NCBI GenBank assembly: GCA_041584015.1
Contig: JBFHES010000258.1
Span: 1-6,422, forward strand
Source: JBFHES01 sp041584015
Lineage (GTDB): Bacteria > Bacteroidota > Bacteroidia > Bacteroidales > M50B96
Direction: 5' to 3'
DNA: 6,422 nt
Shown here: piece after piece, positions 1-5,370 of the stretch
Position numbering within the stretch: position 1 is the stretch's first letter
Layout of the letters: each line of letters begins with the position of its first letter
Translations under genes and position numbers: made by a program
Notes under the pieces: generated by a model
Told to the model about the DNA's origin: nothing
Seen by the model: only the letters and a program-made list of their open reading frames with translations
Database searches by the model: none

Positions 1-240
1 AAACTGAATGTAAGACCAACATCTGAAAAAACACTTTACACCTTATTCGAGCTCGCTCAGAAATACCTTACTTATGTTTATCTGGGTAACTTAAGCTCTG
101 ATGTTGGCCAAAACACCTACTGCCCAATGTGTGGAAACCTTGCCATTAGAAGAAAGGCGTATGTGGTTGATTTCCCTGGTTTAACGATGGATGGATTATG
201 TAAAAATTGCGAAAGCTTGATTATCAATAGAAATACTTAA
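1..240 (+). CDS. amrS: AmmeMemoRadiSam system radical SAM enzyme, C-terminal 79 residues (5' end outside window)
   Basis: This is the tail of a radical SAM protein that normally works with a MEMO-like protein (AmrB) and an AMMECR1-like protein (AmrA); the reaction is not well defined. The reading frame is open from base 1 to the TAA at 238-240. Near residues 25-30 it has the YVYLGN segment. This is followed by NTYCPMCGN (Cys41 and Cys44) and, after a spacer, CKNC (Cys67 and Cys70). The four cysteines look like a zinc-ribbon-like or auxiliary metal site, which is characteristic of the C-terminus of this family. The SAM-binding CxxxCxxC motif would lie upstream of the window and cannot be checked. 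The MEMO-like gene starts 52 bases downstream on the same strand, which is the usual gene pairing and supports the call. Which metal the cysteines bind is inference. Confidence 0.85.
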   Translation, partial: KLNVRPTSEKTLYTLFELAQKYLTYVYLGNLSSDVGQNTYCPMCGNLAIRRKAYVVDFPGLTMDGLCKNCESLIINRNT

Positions 241-292
241 ATTTGAATATAGTTTTGTTAGCACAGATTACAAACCTTAATTTCATTTGCTT

Positions 293-1126
293 ATGAAAGT
301 TAGAGAGGCATACGTAAGCGGTCGCTTTTATCCCAGGCATAAACAGGATTTGGATAAATTATTTGAGCAGTTTAAATCAAGCGAAACTCATCAACTTGCC
401 AGCAAATTGGCGAGCAGGCAAATTATTGGAGGAGTTGTTCCTCATGCAGGATACAGCTATTCAGGTCCGCATGCTTTTCATTTTTTCGAGATTCTAAAGC
501 GCTCAGAACAAGATTTTGATACTGTAATTATTGTCAATCCAAATCATACGGGTTATGGCGAGAATATCTCGTTAGATATAAACGAAGCCTGGGAAACGCC
601 TTATGGATTAATTGAGGTTGACCTGGAATTTCAGAAGTTATTACATCTGCCTTTTTCTACAATTGCGCATAAGTTCGAGCATTCCGGCGAGGTGATTTTG
701 CCATTCTTAAAAAAGTTTCTTCAGTCAGATTTTAAAATTGTGCCCATCTCAATTCTTCAGCAGAACCATGATAATGCACGTAAAATTGCTGGTTTATTGC
801 ATCGGGCAGTTATAGAGACTGGCCGAAAAATATTGGTGATAGCATCATCCGATTTTTCACATCACGTTAGTCCGGAAGAAGGAGCCAGGCAGGACCAGTA
901 TGTGCTTAACGAGATTCTTAAGATGAATGCAGCGGGCGTGTATCAGCAAGTGCTGTGGCGAGAAGTAAGTATGTGCGGTTATGCTCCGGTTATGACACTT
1001 ATTGAATATGCCAAATTGGTAGCTAAGGATGCAAAATGTGAGGTGCTACGAAGAGGGCACTCAGGAGAGACAGCAAATGATAGCGATGAAGTTGTGGATT
1101 ATATTGCGATGTTGTGTTATAGTTAA
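293..1126 (+). CDS. amrB: MEMO-like protein, AmmeMemoRadiSam system protein B
   Basis: This is a 277-residue MEMO-family protein, a fold related to LigB-type non-haem iron dioxygenases, presumably cytoplasmic and partner of the radical SAM enzyme encoded just upstream. Family motifs occur in order: VVPHAGYSYSG (His51), NPNHTGYGE (His85), EHSGEV (His130), SSDFSHH (His190 and His191), MCGYAPV (Cys228) and RRGHSGET near 254-260. His51, His85 and Cys228 correspond to the metal ligands known in human MEMO1. The ATG at 293 is preferred over the TTG two codons earlier, because it starts the typical MKVREAYVSGRFYP N-terminus. There is no Shine-Dalgarno sequence, as is usual in Bacteroidota. The protein appears complete. 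No AMMECR1-like gene follows within the window, although one often neighbours this pair. The last 87 bases recur as a diverged copy at 2765-2851, and the last 42 recur at 4482-4523. The biochemical role is unknown. Confidence 0.92.
   Translation: MKVREAYVSGRFYPRHKQDLDKLFEQFKSSETHQLASKLASRQIIGGVVPHAGYSYSGPHAFHFFEILKRSEQDFDTVIIVNPNHTGYGENISLDINEAWETPYGLIEVDLEFQKLLHLPFSTIAHKFEHSGEVILPFLKKFLQSDFKIVPISILQQNHDNARKIAGLLHRAVIETGRKILVIASSDFSHHVSPEEGARQDQYVLNEILKMNAAGVYQQVLWREVSMCGYAPVMTLIEYAKLVAKDAKCEVLRRGHSGETANDSDEVVDYIAMLCYS
1040..1126 (+). repeat. Copy A of the amrB 3'-end direct repeat (functional gene end)
   Basis: This is the last 29 codons of the MEMO-like gene, listed separately because the segment recurs twice downstream in the same orientation. 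It aligns without gaps to 2765-2851, with about 70 of 87 bases identical by hand count. Its last 42 bases align to 4482-4523 with 38 identical. The exact 19-base core common to all three copies is 1107-1125. It encodes the end of the protein (Met-Leu-Cys-Tyr-Ser) and runs into the stop codon. Confidence 0.88.
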
Positions 1127-1127
1127 G

Positions 1128-1147
1128 TGCTTTAAAGTGAAACTAAT
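1128..1147 (+). repeat. Short direct repeat after amrB, left copy (partner 5352-5370)
   Basis: The 20 bases directly after the MEMO stop begin tgctttaaagtgaa and continue actaat. The same 14 bases followed by ctaat, one base shorter, lie between the aminotransferase start and the lipoate ligase stop at 5352-5370. The repeat is short and AT-rich, so chance cannot be excluded. Its position at both ends of the accessory block makes it a candidate insertion footprint. Confidence 0.5.
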
Positions 1148-1151
1148 GATA

Positions 1152-2741
1152 ATGAAAAGACTGACATTGATTTTAGCAATGATTGGATTGTGTGCAACAA
1201 CCTATTCGCAATCAACACTTATTTGGTCTGAAGATTTTACTGCCGAACTTTCTTATTATTATTCTGAACAACCAGAAATTCAGACTGTGTCCGATACGAT
1301 AAAGGTAATTGGGAGAAAAAATACTGTTGATGGACAAAGACTTCTAATCGTAAATTACGACCTGACCGGTGACACGATTTCAATTCAGACTTATGGGAAC
1401 GACTCTGTATTCAATAATACCTTGATTGATTATAAGTTTGATTCTTTGAATCATGTTTACTTATTGCAAAAGGAACAACTTGGTTTTTACAAGTCAAAAA
1501 TCGTTCTTCAAAAATATGCTTTAGATGGTAGCTTACTTTGGGTTGAACAAATTTCCAACGCTGCTGATACCTCTTTTACTCCGCGTTCTTTGGGTTTAGT
1601 AAATGGTACAAGCTTTTTTATGACAGCATATAAAGAATATGATTATCCTGAGCTAGGAGATTGTGTGATTTCTACAGAAACGCTTCCATACTTGTACGTT
1701 TATGAATCGAATGGTAACCAGTTATGGCAGCGTGAATTCAATACAAATACAGAAATCAGACGGTTTGCATACGACGTTTTCGTTCACAGCAATACAGCAT
1801 TTCTTTTCGGTTATGAAAATCAATTAGTCAAAGTGGATTTGAACAATAACATAACTATCAACACGAACACTGGTCTTGAAAATGGGATTAATAATGTTCA
1901 ATTAACTGCTGATAACACTTTATTAATAACAGCATTTACAAAATATAGAATATCTAAAACAAACCTCGACGGAACAGTCCTTTGGAGCAATTACTATGGA
2001 ACTAATCTTCCGAGCAATGTAAGTGGAGACGAAATAAGAGCGACAATCCAGGATTCGGATGGTAATATTTATATTACAGGCAGACATTATGGAGACGAAT
2101 ATGGAACACCTAATTATTCCAATGCTGATATACTAACTATAAAATATGATGTCACAGGAAATTTGATTTGGCAAAATAGATATGAATATGAAATCAACAA
2201 TGCCGATATCGCTAATTGCATTACATTAAAAAATGGAAATATTTACGTTGGTGGACAAAGCCAGGGTCTTGGTGTTGCATCGGATTATGATTATGTGGTT
2301 CTGAAAATTGATTCAACAAATGGTGTGTCAAATGGTATTTATCGTTACAATGGTATTGCAAACGGCGATGATGTAGTTTCTTCAATTCAAGTGTTTGACA
2401 ATGGTACTGTTGCTTTAACGGGTTTGAGTTCTTTTAACTCACAGTTCGACTGGACCTCTCAATTACTTGCCGATGTTGTTTTATCAGTTCCGAATTTTGA
2501 TCTTGATAATGAGGTAGCAGTTTTTCCCAATCCTGTGCCTAGTGGTGAATTGTTATCAATCAAAGGAGTTGAGTTTGTGAGATATTCAATCATATCACCA
2601 AACGGACAGCTTGTTCAACAGGGAGAACTTTCTGGAAATAATTCGTATTCTATACGACTTAACAATCTAACAACGGGTATGTATATGATTCAATTAAAAA
2701 CAGAGAAGAAAACATTGACAAGCAAAATAATTGTGAACTAA
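1152..2741 (+). CDS. Secreted beta-propeller-like protein with T9SS type A C-terminal sorting domain
   Basis: This is a 529-residue protein predicted to be exported and then secreted or surface-anchored by the type IX (Por) system. The chosen ATG at 1152 gives a signal peptide with a short basic N-terminus (MKRLTLILAMIGL) and a likely cleavage site near residue 20 (ATTYSQ). An ATG two codons earlier is also possible. The long in-frame extension back to 1029 overlaps amrB and is rejected. The middle contains repeated units ending in a G-x-x-x-W pattern, for example YALDGSLLW near 122-130, YESNGNQLW near 184-192, TNLDGTVLW near 270-278 and YDVTGNLIW near 332-340. These resemble the blade repeats of SBBP or quinoprotein-type propellers. 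Residues 455-529 form the sorting domain, with VAVFPNPVPSGE at its start, SPNGQ in the middle, and LTTGMYMIQL then KIIVN at the end. No catalytic motif was recognised and the ligand is unknown. It lies between repeat copies A and B, so it may be acquired cargo. Confidence 0.85.
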   Translation: MKRLTLILAMIGLCATTYSQSTLIWSEDFTAELSYYYSEQPEIQTVSDTIKVIGRKNTVDGQRLLIVNYDLTGDTISIQTYGNDSVFNNTLIDYKFDSLNHVYLLQKEQLGFYKSKIVLQKYALDGSLLWVEQISNAADTSFTPRSLGLVNGTSFFMTAYKEYDYPELGDCVISTETLPYLYVYESNGNQLWQREFNTNTEIRRFAYDVFVHSNTAFLFGYENQLVKVDLNNNITINTNTGLENGINNVQLTADNTLLITAFTKYRISKTNLDGTVLWSNYYGTNLPSNVSGDEIRATIQDSDGNIYITGRHYGDEYGTPNYSNADILTIKYDVTGNLIWQNRYEYEINNADIANCITLKNGNIYVGGQSQGLGVASDYDYVVLKIDSTNGVSNGIYRYNGIANGDDVVSSIQVFDNGTVALTGLSSFNSQFDWTSQLLADVVLSVPNFDLDNEVAVFPNPVPSGELLSIKGVEFVRYSIISPNGQLVQQGELSGNNSYSIRLNNLTTGMYMIQLKTEKKTLTSKIIVN

Positions 2742-2764
2742 GGATTCCTGGCAAAATAAAAAAT

Positions 2765-2851
2765 GAAGTACTTCTAAGAGTGTAATCAGGAGAGACTGCA
2801 GTAGATAGCGATGAGATTGTAGATTATTATTCGATGTTGTGTTATAGTTAA
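2765..2851 (+). pseudogene. Copy B: orphan 3' fragment of a diverged amrB allele
   Basis: This 87-base segment aligns without gaps to the end of the MEMO-like gene (1040-1126), about 80% identical. Read in the amrB frame it gives EVLLRV, a TAA at 2783-2785, then SGETAVDSDEIVDYYSMLCYS and the stop at 2849-2851. Many differences are at third codon positions (GAG/GAA, GTG/GTA, ACA/ACT, GAA/GAG). This pattern suggests that the fragment diverged while coding and lost function later. Weak similarity may continue upstream to about 2753. It is not preceded by any open amrB-like sequence, so it is only a gene end. It sits in the convergent junction between the T9SS protein gene and the lipoprotein gene. 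Confidence 0.82.
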
Positions 2852-2878
2852 GCTGATCAGAAGAGGTTTATCAAGCTT
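2850..2878. terminator. Weak inverted repeat between convergent transcription units
   Basis: AAGCTGAT (2850-2857) can pair with ATCA-a-GCTT (2870-2878), leaving a one-base bulge and a 12-base loop. It lies 9 bases beyond the lipoprotein stop on the - strand and just past repeat copy B on the + strand. Neither side carries a strong T-tract, so terminator function is only suggested by position. Confidence 0.25.
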
Positions 2879-2886
2879 TCATATGT

Positions 2887-3270
2887 TTATAAGGCTACAA
2901 GTCCTAACCTAGTTAATTCTATTTGAATTGTCTGAGTATATAGCTTTACAGCAATTAATGCATCTTCATTTACATCCGAATCATGATCAAGAAAAACTGA
3001 GACCACAACTCGATCTTCTTTATCAGTCATAAATGTGTCACATTTAATCCAAAAGTTAAATCCATCTTCATTTAATGAACTGTAGGTTGCCTTCAATGAA
3101 GACTCTATAGAATCGTGATTTAATAAATCAACAGATTTTCGTACAAAGCTTTGATAGGAATCAAAATCATTAGTATTCGTTTCATATATAATCGAACTGC
3201 CCGTTGTAGCATCTGGAGCACAGCTTAGGAAAAATGCGATCGAAAACAGATAATAAAATATTCTTTTCAT
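2887..3270 (-). CDS. Small predicted lipoprotein of unknown function
   Basis: This is a 127-residue protein with a lipoprotein signal peptide: basic MKR, a hydrophobic stretch (IFYYLFSIAFFL) and the lipobox FFLSC, so lipidation is predicted at Cys17. Residues after the Cys include APD and then a Thr/Ser-rich linker. The mature part (about residues 28-127) is a small soluble domain, acidic in places (LDHDSDVNEDA near 94-104). I do not recognise the family. It starts 7 bases after the stop of the DUF3267 gene on the same strand, so the two are almost certainly co-transcribed and probably translationally coupled. It is the last gene of the peptide-protease-lipoprotein cassette. By position it could be an immunity or accessory lipoprotein for that cassette, but nothing in its sequence proves this. 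Confidence 0.75.
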   Translation of the reverse strand: MKRIFYYLFSIAFFLSCAPDATTGSSIIYETNTNDFDSYQSFVRKSVDLLNHDSIESSLKATYSSLNEDGFNFWIKCDTFMTDKEDRVVVSVFLDHDSDVNEDALIAVKLYTQTIQIELTRLGLVAL

Positions 3271-3277
3271 CTCATGT

Positions 3278-3862
3278 TTAGTTAGTTGTTATAATACAGC
3301 CAATTTTTGTTGGATGATCTATAATAGTACTGCTACCTTTTTCATTCCGTATCATAAATAACACAACAAAGTCACCTGCAGCTGCCAACGTAAATAATTG
3401 ACCAAAAATAAATACTTCGATCCAGCCAGATATTATTCCAATTATTGATGGAATAATTCCCAGCAGAACACCAGGCATCAAAATGCCTGTGATATATTGA
3501 TAAATTGTTAACGGCTCTTTACAATGACAATAGGGTGTAAGACTTTTCCTCATGACACCGAACTTGATAGATTGAATACCTTTTGTAGTAAATAAAGCCC
3601 ACGATAATCCATGTAATAGTTCATGAATTAAAATTCCACCAAGAATTGTAAACAGGACTCCAGAGATTACTAGTAGTATATTGTCTTTTATTACCAGATA
3701 GGTAAGGTTGAACAAGTAACTATCATTTCCATTCAAATAAGTGAAATTATAAAAAATCAGAAAGAGTAATAAGCAAAGCGGCAAGGTTAAAAGAAAACCA
3801 TAAATATTAGCTTTTGCTACACTTAGAGTTAACTCAAACTTTTCCGATTGTGAAGTATTCAT
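3278..3862 (-). CDS. DUF3267-family membrane zincin-like metalloprotease
   Basis: This is a 194-residue integral membrane protein with a zinc-protease signature, similar to the DUF3267 (putative zincin peptidase) family and distantly reminiscent of site-2 proteases. Hydrophobic segments lie near residues 19-41, 61-79, 121-145 and 148-170. The motif HELLH at 80-84 (HExxH type) lies at the end of the second segment. The GD pair at 163-164 (AAGDFVVLFM) is a plausible third zinc ligand. TPYCHCKEPL near 109-118 and DHPTKIGC near 182-189 match the family layout. The ATG at 3862 is chosen because it gives a natural N-terminus (MNTSQSEKFELTLS). The upstream in-frame extension to 4093 runs through an inverted repeat and the peptide gene. 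It is the middle gene of a cassette, 97 bases after the peptide gene and 7 bases before the lipoprotein. Its substrate is unknown; processing of, or protection against, the upstream peptide is inference. Confidence 0.78.
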   Translation of the reverse strand: MNTSQSEKFELTLSVAKANIYGFLLTLPLCLLLFLIFYNFTYLNGNDSYLFNLTYLVIKDNILLVISGVLFTILGGILIHELLHGLSWALFTTKGIQSIKFGVMRKSLTPYCHCKEPLTIYQYITGILMPGVLLGIIPSIIGIISGWIEVFIFGQLFTLAAAGDFVVLFMIRNEKGSSTIIDHPTKIGCIITTN

Positions 3863-3891
3863 TATGTAATATAATAAATTTATATCAAGAT

Positions 3892-3929
3892 AACTGAAGA
3901 GCACATAAAGTTTTATGTGCTCTTCAGTT
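3892..3929. terminator. Long perfect inverted repeat between the peptide and protease genes
   Basis: Bases 3892-3909 (core ctgaagagcacataaa) and 3912-3929 are exact reverse complements, giving 18-bp arms around a 2-base centre. On the - strand the hairpin lies 30 bases after the peptide stop and 29 bases before the protease ATG. The T-run after it is short on the - strand (TT then mixed) and four bases on the + strand. It could be a leaky terminator or attenuator giving more peptide mRNA than protease and lipoprotein mRNA, an RNA-stabilising hairpin, or a protein-binding palindrome. The structure is certain; the role is not. Confidence 0.6.
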
Positions 3930-3959
3930 TTAACATTTATATGAAATATTAAACTGAAT

Positions 3960-4229
3960 TTATTGCGGATAATAGACAGCACAATCGCCTCCCCAAAGTC
4001 CTCTTTGGTAATGATAATGACAAGAGATGGGGTAACCGGCGTTATAGGCAGCATATTGTTCCTGACATCCATCACGAGCAGCCGTTCTTTCATATGCCAT
4101 TGTTGCGGCGGTAATTAAAACAGAAACTGCAGCGCAGTTTGCTAGAATTGTTACAACAGCCATTTTATTATTGTCCAATATCTCGTAACTAAATCCCAAG
4201 TTCAGTGTTCCGAATTCCATTTGTTCCAT
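3960..4229 (-). CDS. Small Cys-containing membrane or secreted peptide, bacteriocin-like candidate
   Basis: This is an 89-residue product from the ATG at 4229, or 86 residues from the ATG at 4220; an upstream ATG at 4256 gives a less likely start. It has three parts. Residues 1-22 are a polar, acidic leader-like segment (MEQMEFGTLN then SYEILDNNK). Residues 23-46 are hydrophobic (VVTILANCAAVSVLITAA). The C-terminal part, about 47-89, is rich in Tyr, Gly and Cys (RDGCQEQYAAYNAGYPISC, then HYHYQRGLWGGDC). Cysteines are at 32, 55, 70 and 83. This layout resembles a precursor peptide with a leader, but there is no clear Gly-Gly cleavage site. No family was recognised. It is the first gene of a cassette with a membrane protease and a lipoprotein, separated from them by a hairpin, an arrangement often seen for highly expressed small peptides. 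It may also be a plain membrane protein. The coding call rests on length, context and amino-acid pattern. Confidence 0.5.
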   Translation of the reverse strand: MEQMEFGTLNLGFSYEILDNNKMAVVTILANCAAVSVLITAATMAYERTAARDGCQEQYAAYNAGYPISCHYHYQRGLWGGDCAVYYPQ

Positions 4230-4481
4230 TATTATGATCCGCCAATACAATGTCATTGATTACTTCCTCAGTTATATCCATTGTAAAATTTTGAACCAGG
4301 ATATCGCTATGTAAAGTTGACCTACCGCTTGTGATCTGGCCTGATTAATAATGAACGACCAGAGAAGGTTTCGTCTGGAAAAGAGAAGATAGTCCGTCAA
4401 ATGTGCAAAGTTCTTTTTTGTCAGTTAGTTGGTCGTAGTTTCTAACGCTTGATTTTAACTTAGCAGCTATCGGTTTCGTTG
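4230..4481. other. Intergenic region upstream of the peptide gene; no confident gene
   Basis: These 252 bases between the peptide start and repeat copy C contain no recognised gene. Reading the - strand, several short frames are open. One ends VRNYDQLTDKKELCTF and onward to a TAA at about 4345. Another starts LTKKNFAHLTDYLLF and stops near 4275. A third is a 30-codon frame from an ATG at 4281 (MDITEEVINDIVLADHNNG), overlapping the peptide start in another frame. They could be fragments of a decayed gene or spurious. At the right edge TCTAACG (4441-4447) can pair with CGTTGGA (4477-4483), directly at the start of repeat copy C. The peptide promoter should lie here, but I found no clear TAnnTTTG-type box. 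Confidence 0.4.
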
Positions 4482-4523
4482 GATGAAGTTGTGGATTATG
4501 TCTCGATGTTGTGTTATAGTTAG
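4482..4523 (+). pseudogene. Copy C: short orphan 3' end of amrB
   Basis: This 42-base segment matches the last 14 codons of the MEMO-like gene (1085-1126) at 38 of 42 positions. It reads DEVVDYVSMLCYS followed by TAG in the amrB frame. Homology stops abruptly at 4482; upstream sequence is unrelated and has an in-frame TAG at 4461. Its TAG (4521-4523) overlaps the TAA of the aminotransferase gene on the opposite strand (4522-4520). That is what one expects if amrB and the aminotransferase gene once met tail to tail here. Like copy B it has TCG (Ser) where the functional gene has GCG (Ala). Confidence 0.8.
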
Positions 4524-5344
4524 TTTGCTACATCCCTTATCTCCGCCTCTATTAATTCGTCAAAGGCCAGCATCAGGCGTTTTAGCTGAATGCTCTCGTA
4601 ATTAAACTCAAAGGAATCAATGGCTGCTACGGGTAATATCTTTGGTGAAGTTCCGGTAATAAATAATCCGTCAAGTGTTGGCACCTGATTAATTGGCAAG
4701 GAGCGCTCCAATAGCCGATATCCAAGTTTTGCACATAAGGCAATAACGTGCTGTCGGGTTATGCCGGGTAGCACATTGGCGACAGGTGGTGTGTAAATTT
4801 CACCATCTTTAATCATGAAAATATTCGATCGGCTTCCTTCTGTAATGTTGCCATTTTTATCAAGTAGGAGTACCTCGTAAATATCTTGTGATTTAATAAT
4901 CTGATTGGTTTGGTCGCGAAGGCTCTGGTTTAATATTTTGGCGTTTGGCTTATTCCGCTCAGCATGCAAACTTACGGTTTTAACCCCAAGCTTGTATTGC
5001 TCTGCGGTTGGGTATTTGTGCGCTACCTCATAAATAAGGAGTAAAGGCGATCCATCATGGATCTTATAAACCAGTTTAATATTTCCAACTGAGATCTCAT
5101 TCTGTACAAGGAGATCTTCGATCATTCTGGAGATTTCCTTTTGATTGAACACAACTTGCATTTCGGCAATAGAAGCCGAACTAAGAAGCCTGTCGTAATG
5201 TTCGTTCCAGAAAAGAGGCACACCTTTAATGATTCTAAAAACTTCGTAAATAGCCGCGCCTGAATAAATCCAATCGGACTTAAAGAGACCATTGTCGACT
5301 AGTATTCCATTTTTTATAAACTGTTTAGAGATGCATTCACTCAT
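4520..5344 (-). CDS. Class IV PLP aminotransferase, aminodeoxychorismate lyase/branched-chain aminotransferase-like
   Basis: This is a 274-residue fold-type IV pyridoxal-phosphate enzyme. Motifs appear in order: YEVFRIIKGVPLFWNEHYDR near 33-52 (the usual N-terminal E-x-x-R ... H-x-x-R-L region), KPNAKILNQ with Lys136 as the likely Schiff-base lysine, and VLLLDKNGNITEGSRSN near 158-174 with Glu169 facing the PLP ring nitrogen. These are followed by YTPPVANVLPGITRQHV near 184-200 and ITGTSPKILPV near 229-239, a phosphate-binding segment. The family includes aminodeoxychorismate lyase (PabC, folate synthesis), branched-chain and D-amino-acid aminotransferases. Sequence alone does not decide between them, so no symbol is given. 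The length is normal. It starts 21 bases after the lipoate ligase stop on the same strand, so the two are likely co-transcribed. Its stop overlaps the stop of repeat copy C, an amrB remnant on the other strand. Confidence 0.85.
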   Translation of the reverse strand: MSECISKQFIKNGILVDNGLFKSDWIYSGAAIYEVFRIIKGVPLFWNEHYDRLLSSASIAEMQVVFNQKEISRMIEDLLVQNEISVGNIKLVYKIHDGSPLLLIYEVAHKYPTAEQYKLGVKTVSLHAERNKPNAKILNQSLRDQTNQIIKSQDIYEVLLLDKNGNITEGSRSNIFMIKDGEIYTPPVANVLPGITRQHVIALCAKLGYRLLERSLPINQVPTLDGLFITGTSPKILPVAAIDSFEFNYESIQLKRLMLAFDELIEAEIRDVAN

Positions 5345-5351
5345 GATTAGC

Positions 5352-5370
5352 TGCTTTAAAGTGAACTAAT
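5352..5370 (+). repeat. Short direct repeat, right copy (partner 1128-1147)
   Basis: These 19 bases repeat the sequence that directly follows the MEMO stop, with one base deleted: tgctttaaagtgaa then ctaat. They fill most of the gap between the ligase stop and the aminotransferase start, and include the ligase stop codon (cta on the + strand, 5366-5368). The orientation matches the left copy. The two copies bracket the whole block 1148-5351. Confidence 0.5.

Noticed and set aside
287..292. TTG start for amrB
   Set aside because: The ATG at 293 gives the conserved N-terminus and is the stronger start codon.
1029..1151. N-terminal extension of the T9SS protein gene overlapping amrB
   Set aside because: The extension is the amrB end read in another frame. 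A proper signal peptide begins at the ATG at 1152.
3863..4093. Upstream extension of the DUF3267 reading frame
   Set aside because: It runs through the perfect inverted repeat and the peptide gene in another frame. The family-like start is at 3862.
4189..4281. 30-codon - strand frame from ATG 4281 (MDITEEVINDIVLADHNNG)
   Set aside because: It is too short to support, overlaps the peptide start in another frame, and has no clear start signal. It is mentioned in the spacer entry only.
4437..4484. Integron attC-like site (CTAAC ... GTTGGAT)
   Set aside because: The outer arms fit loosely, but no inner L-box pairing of the usual form was found. The other two module junctions lack it, and no integron integrase is present.
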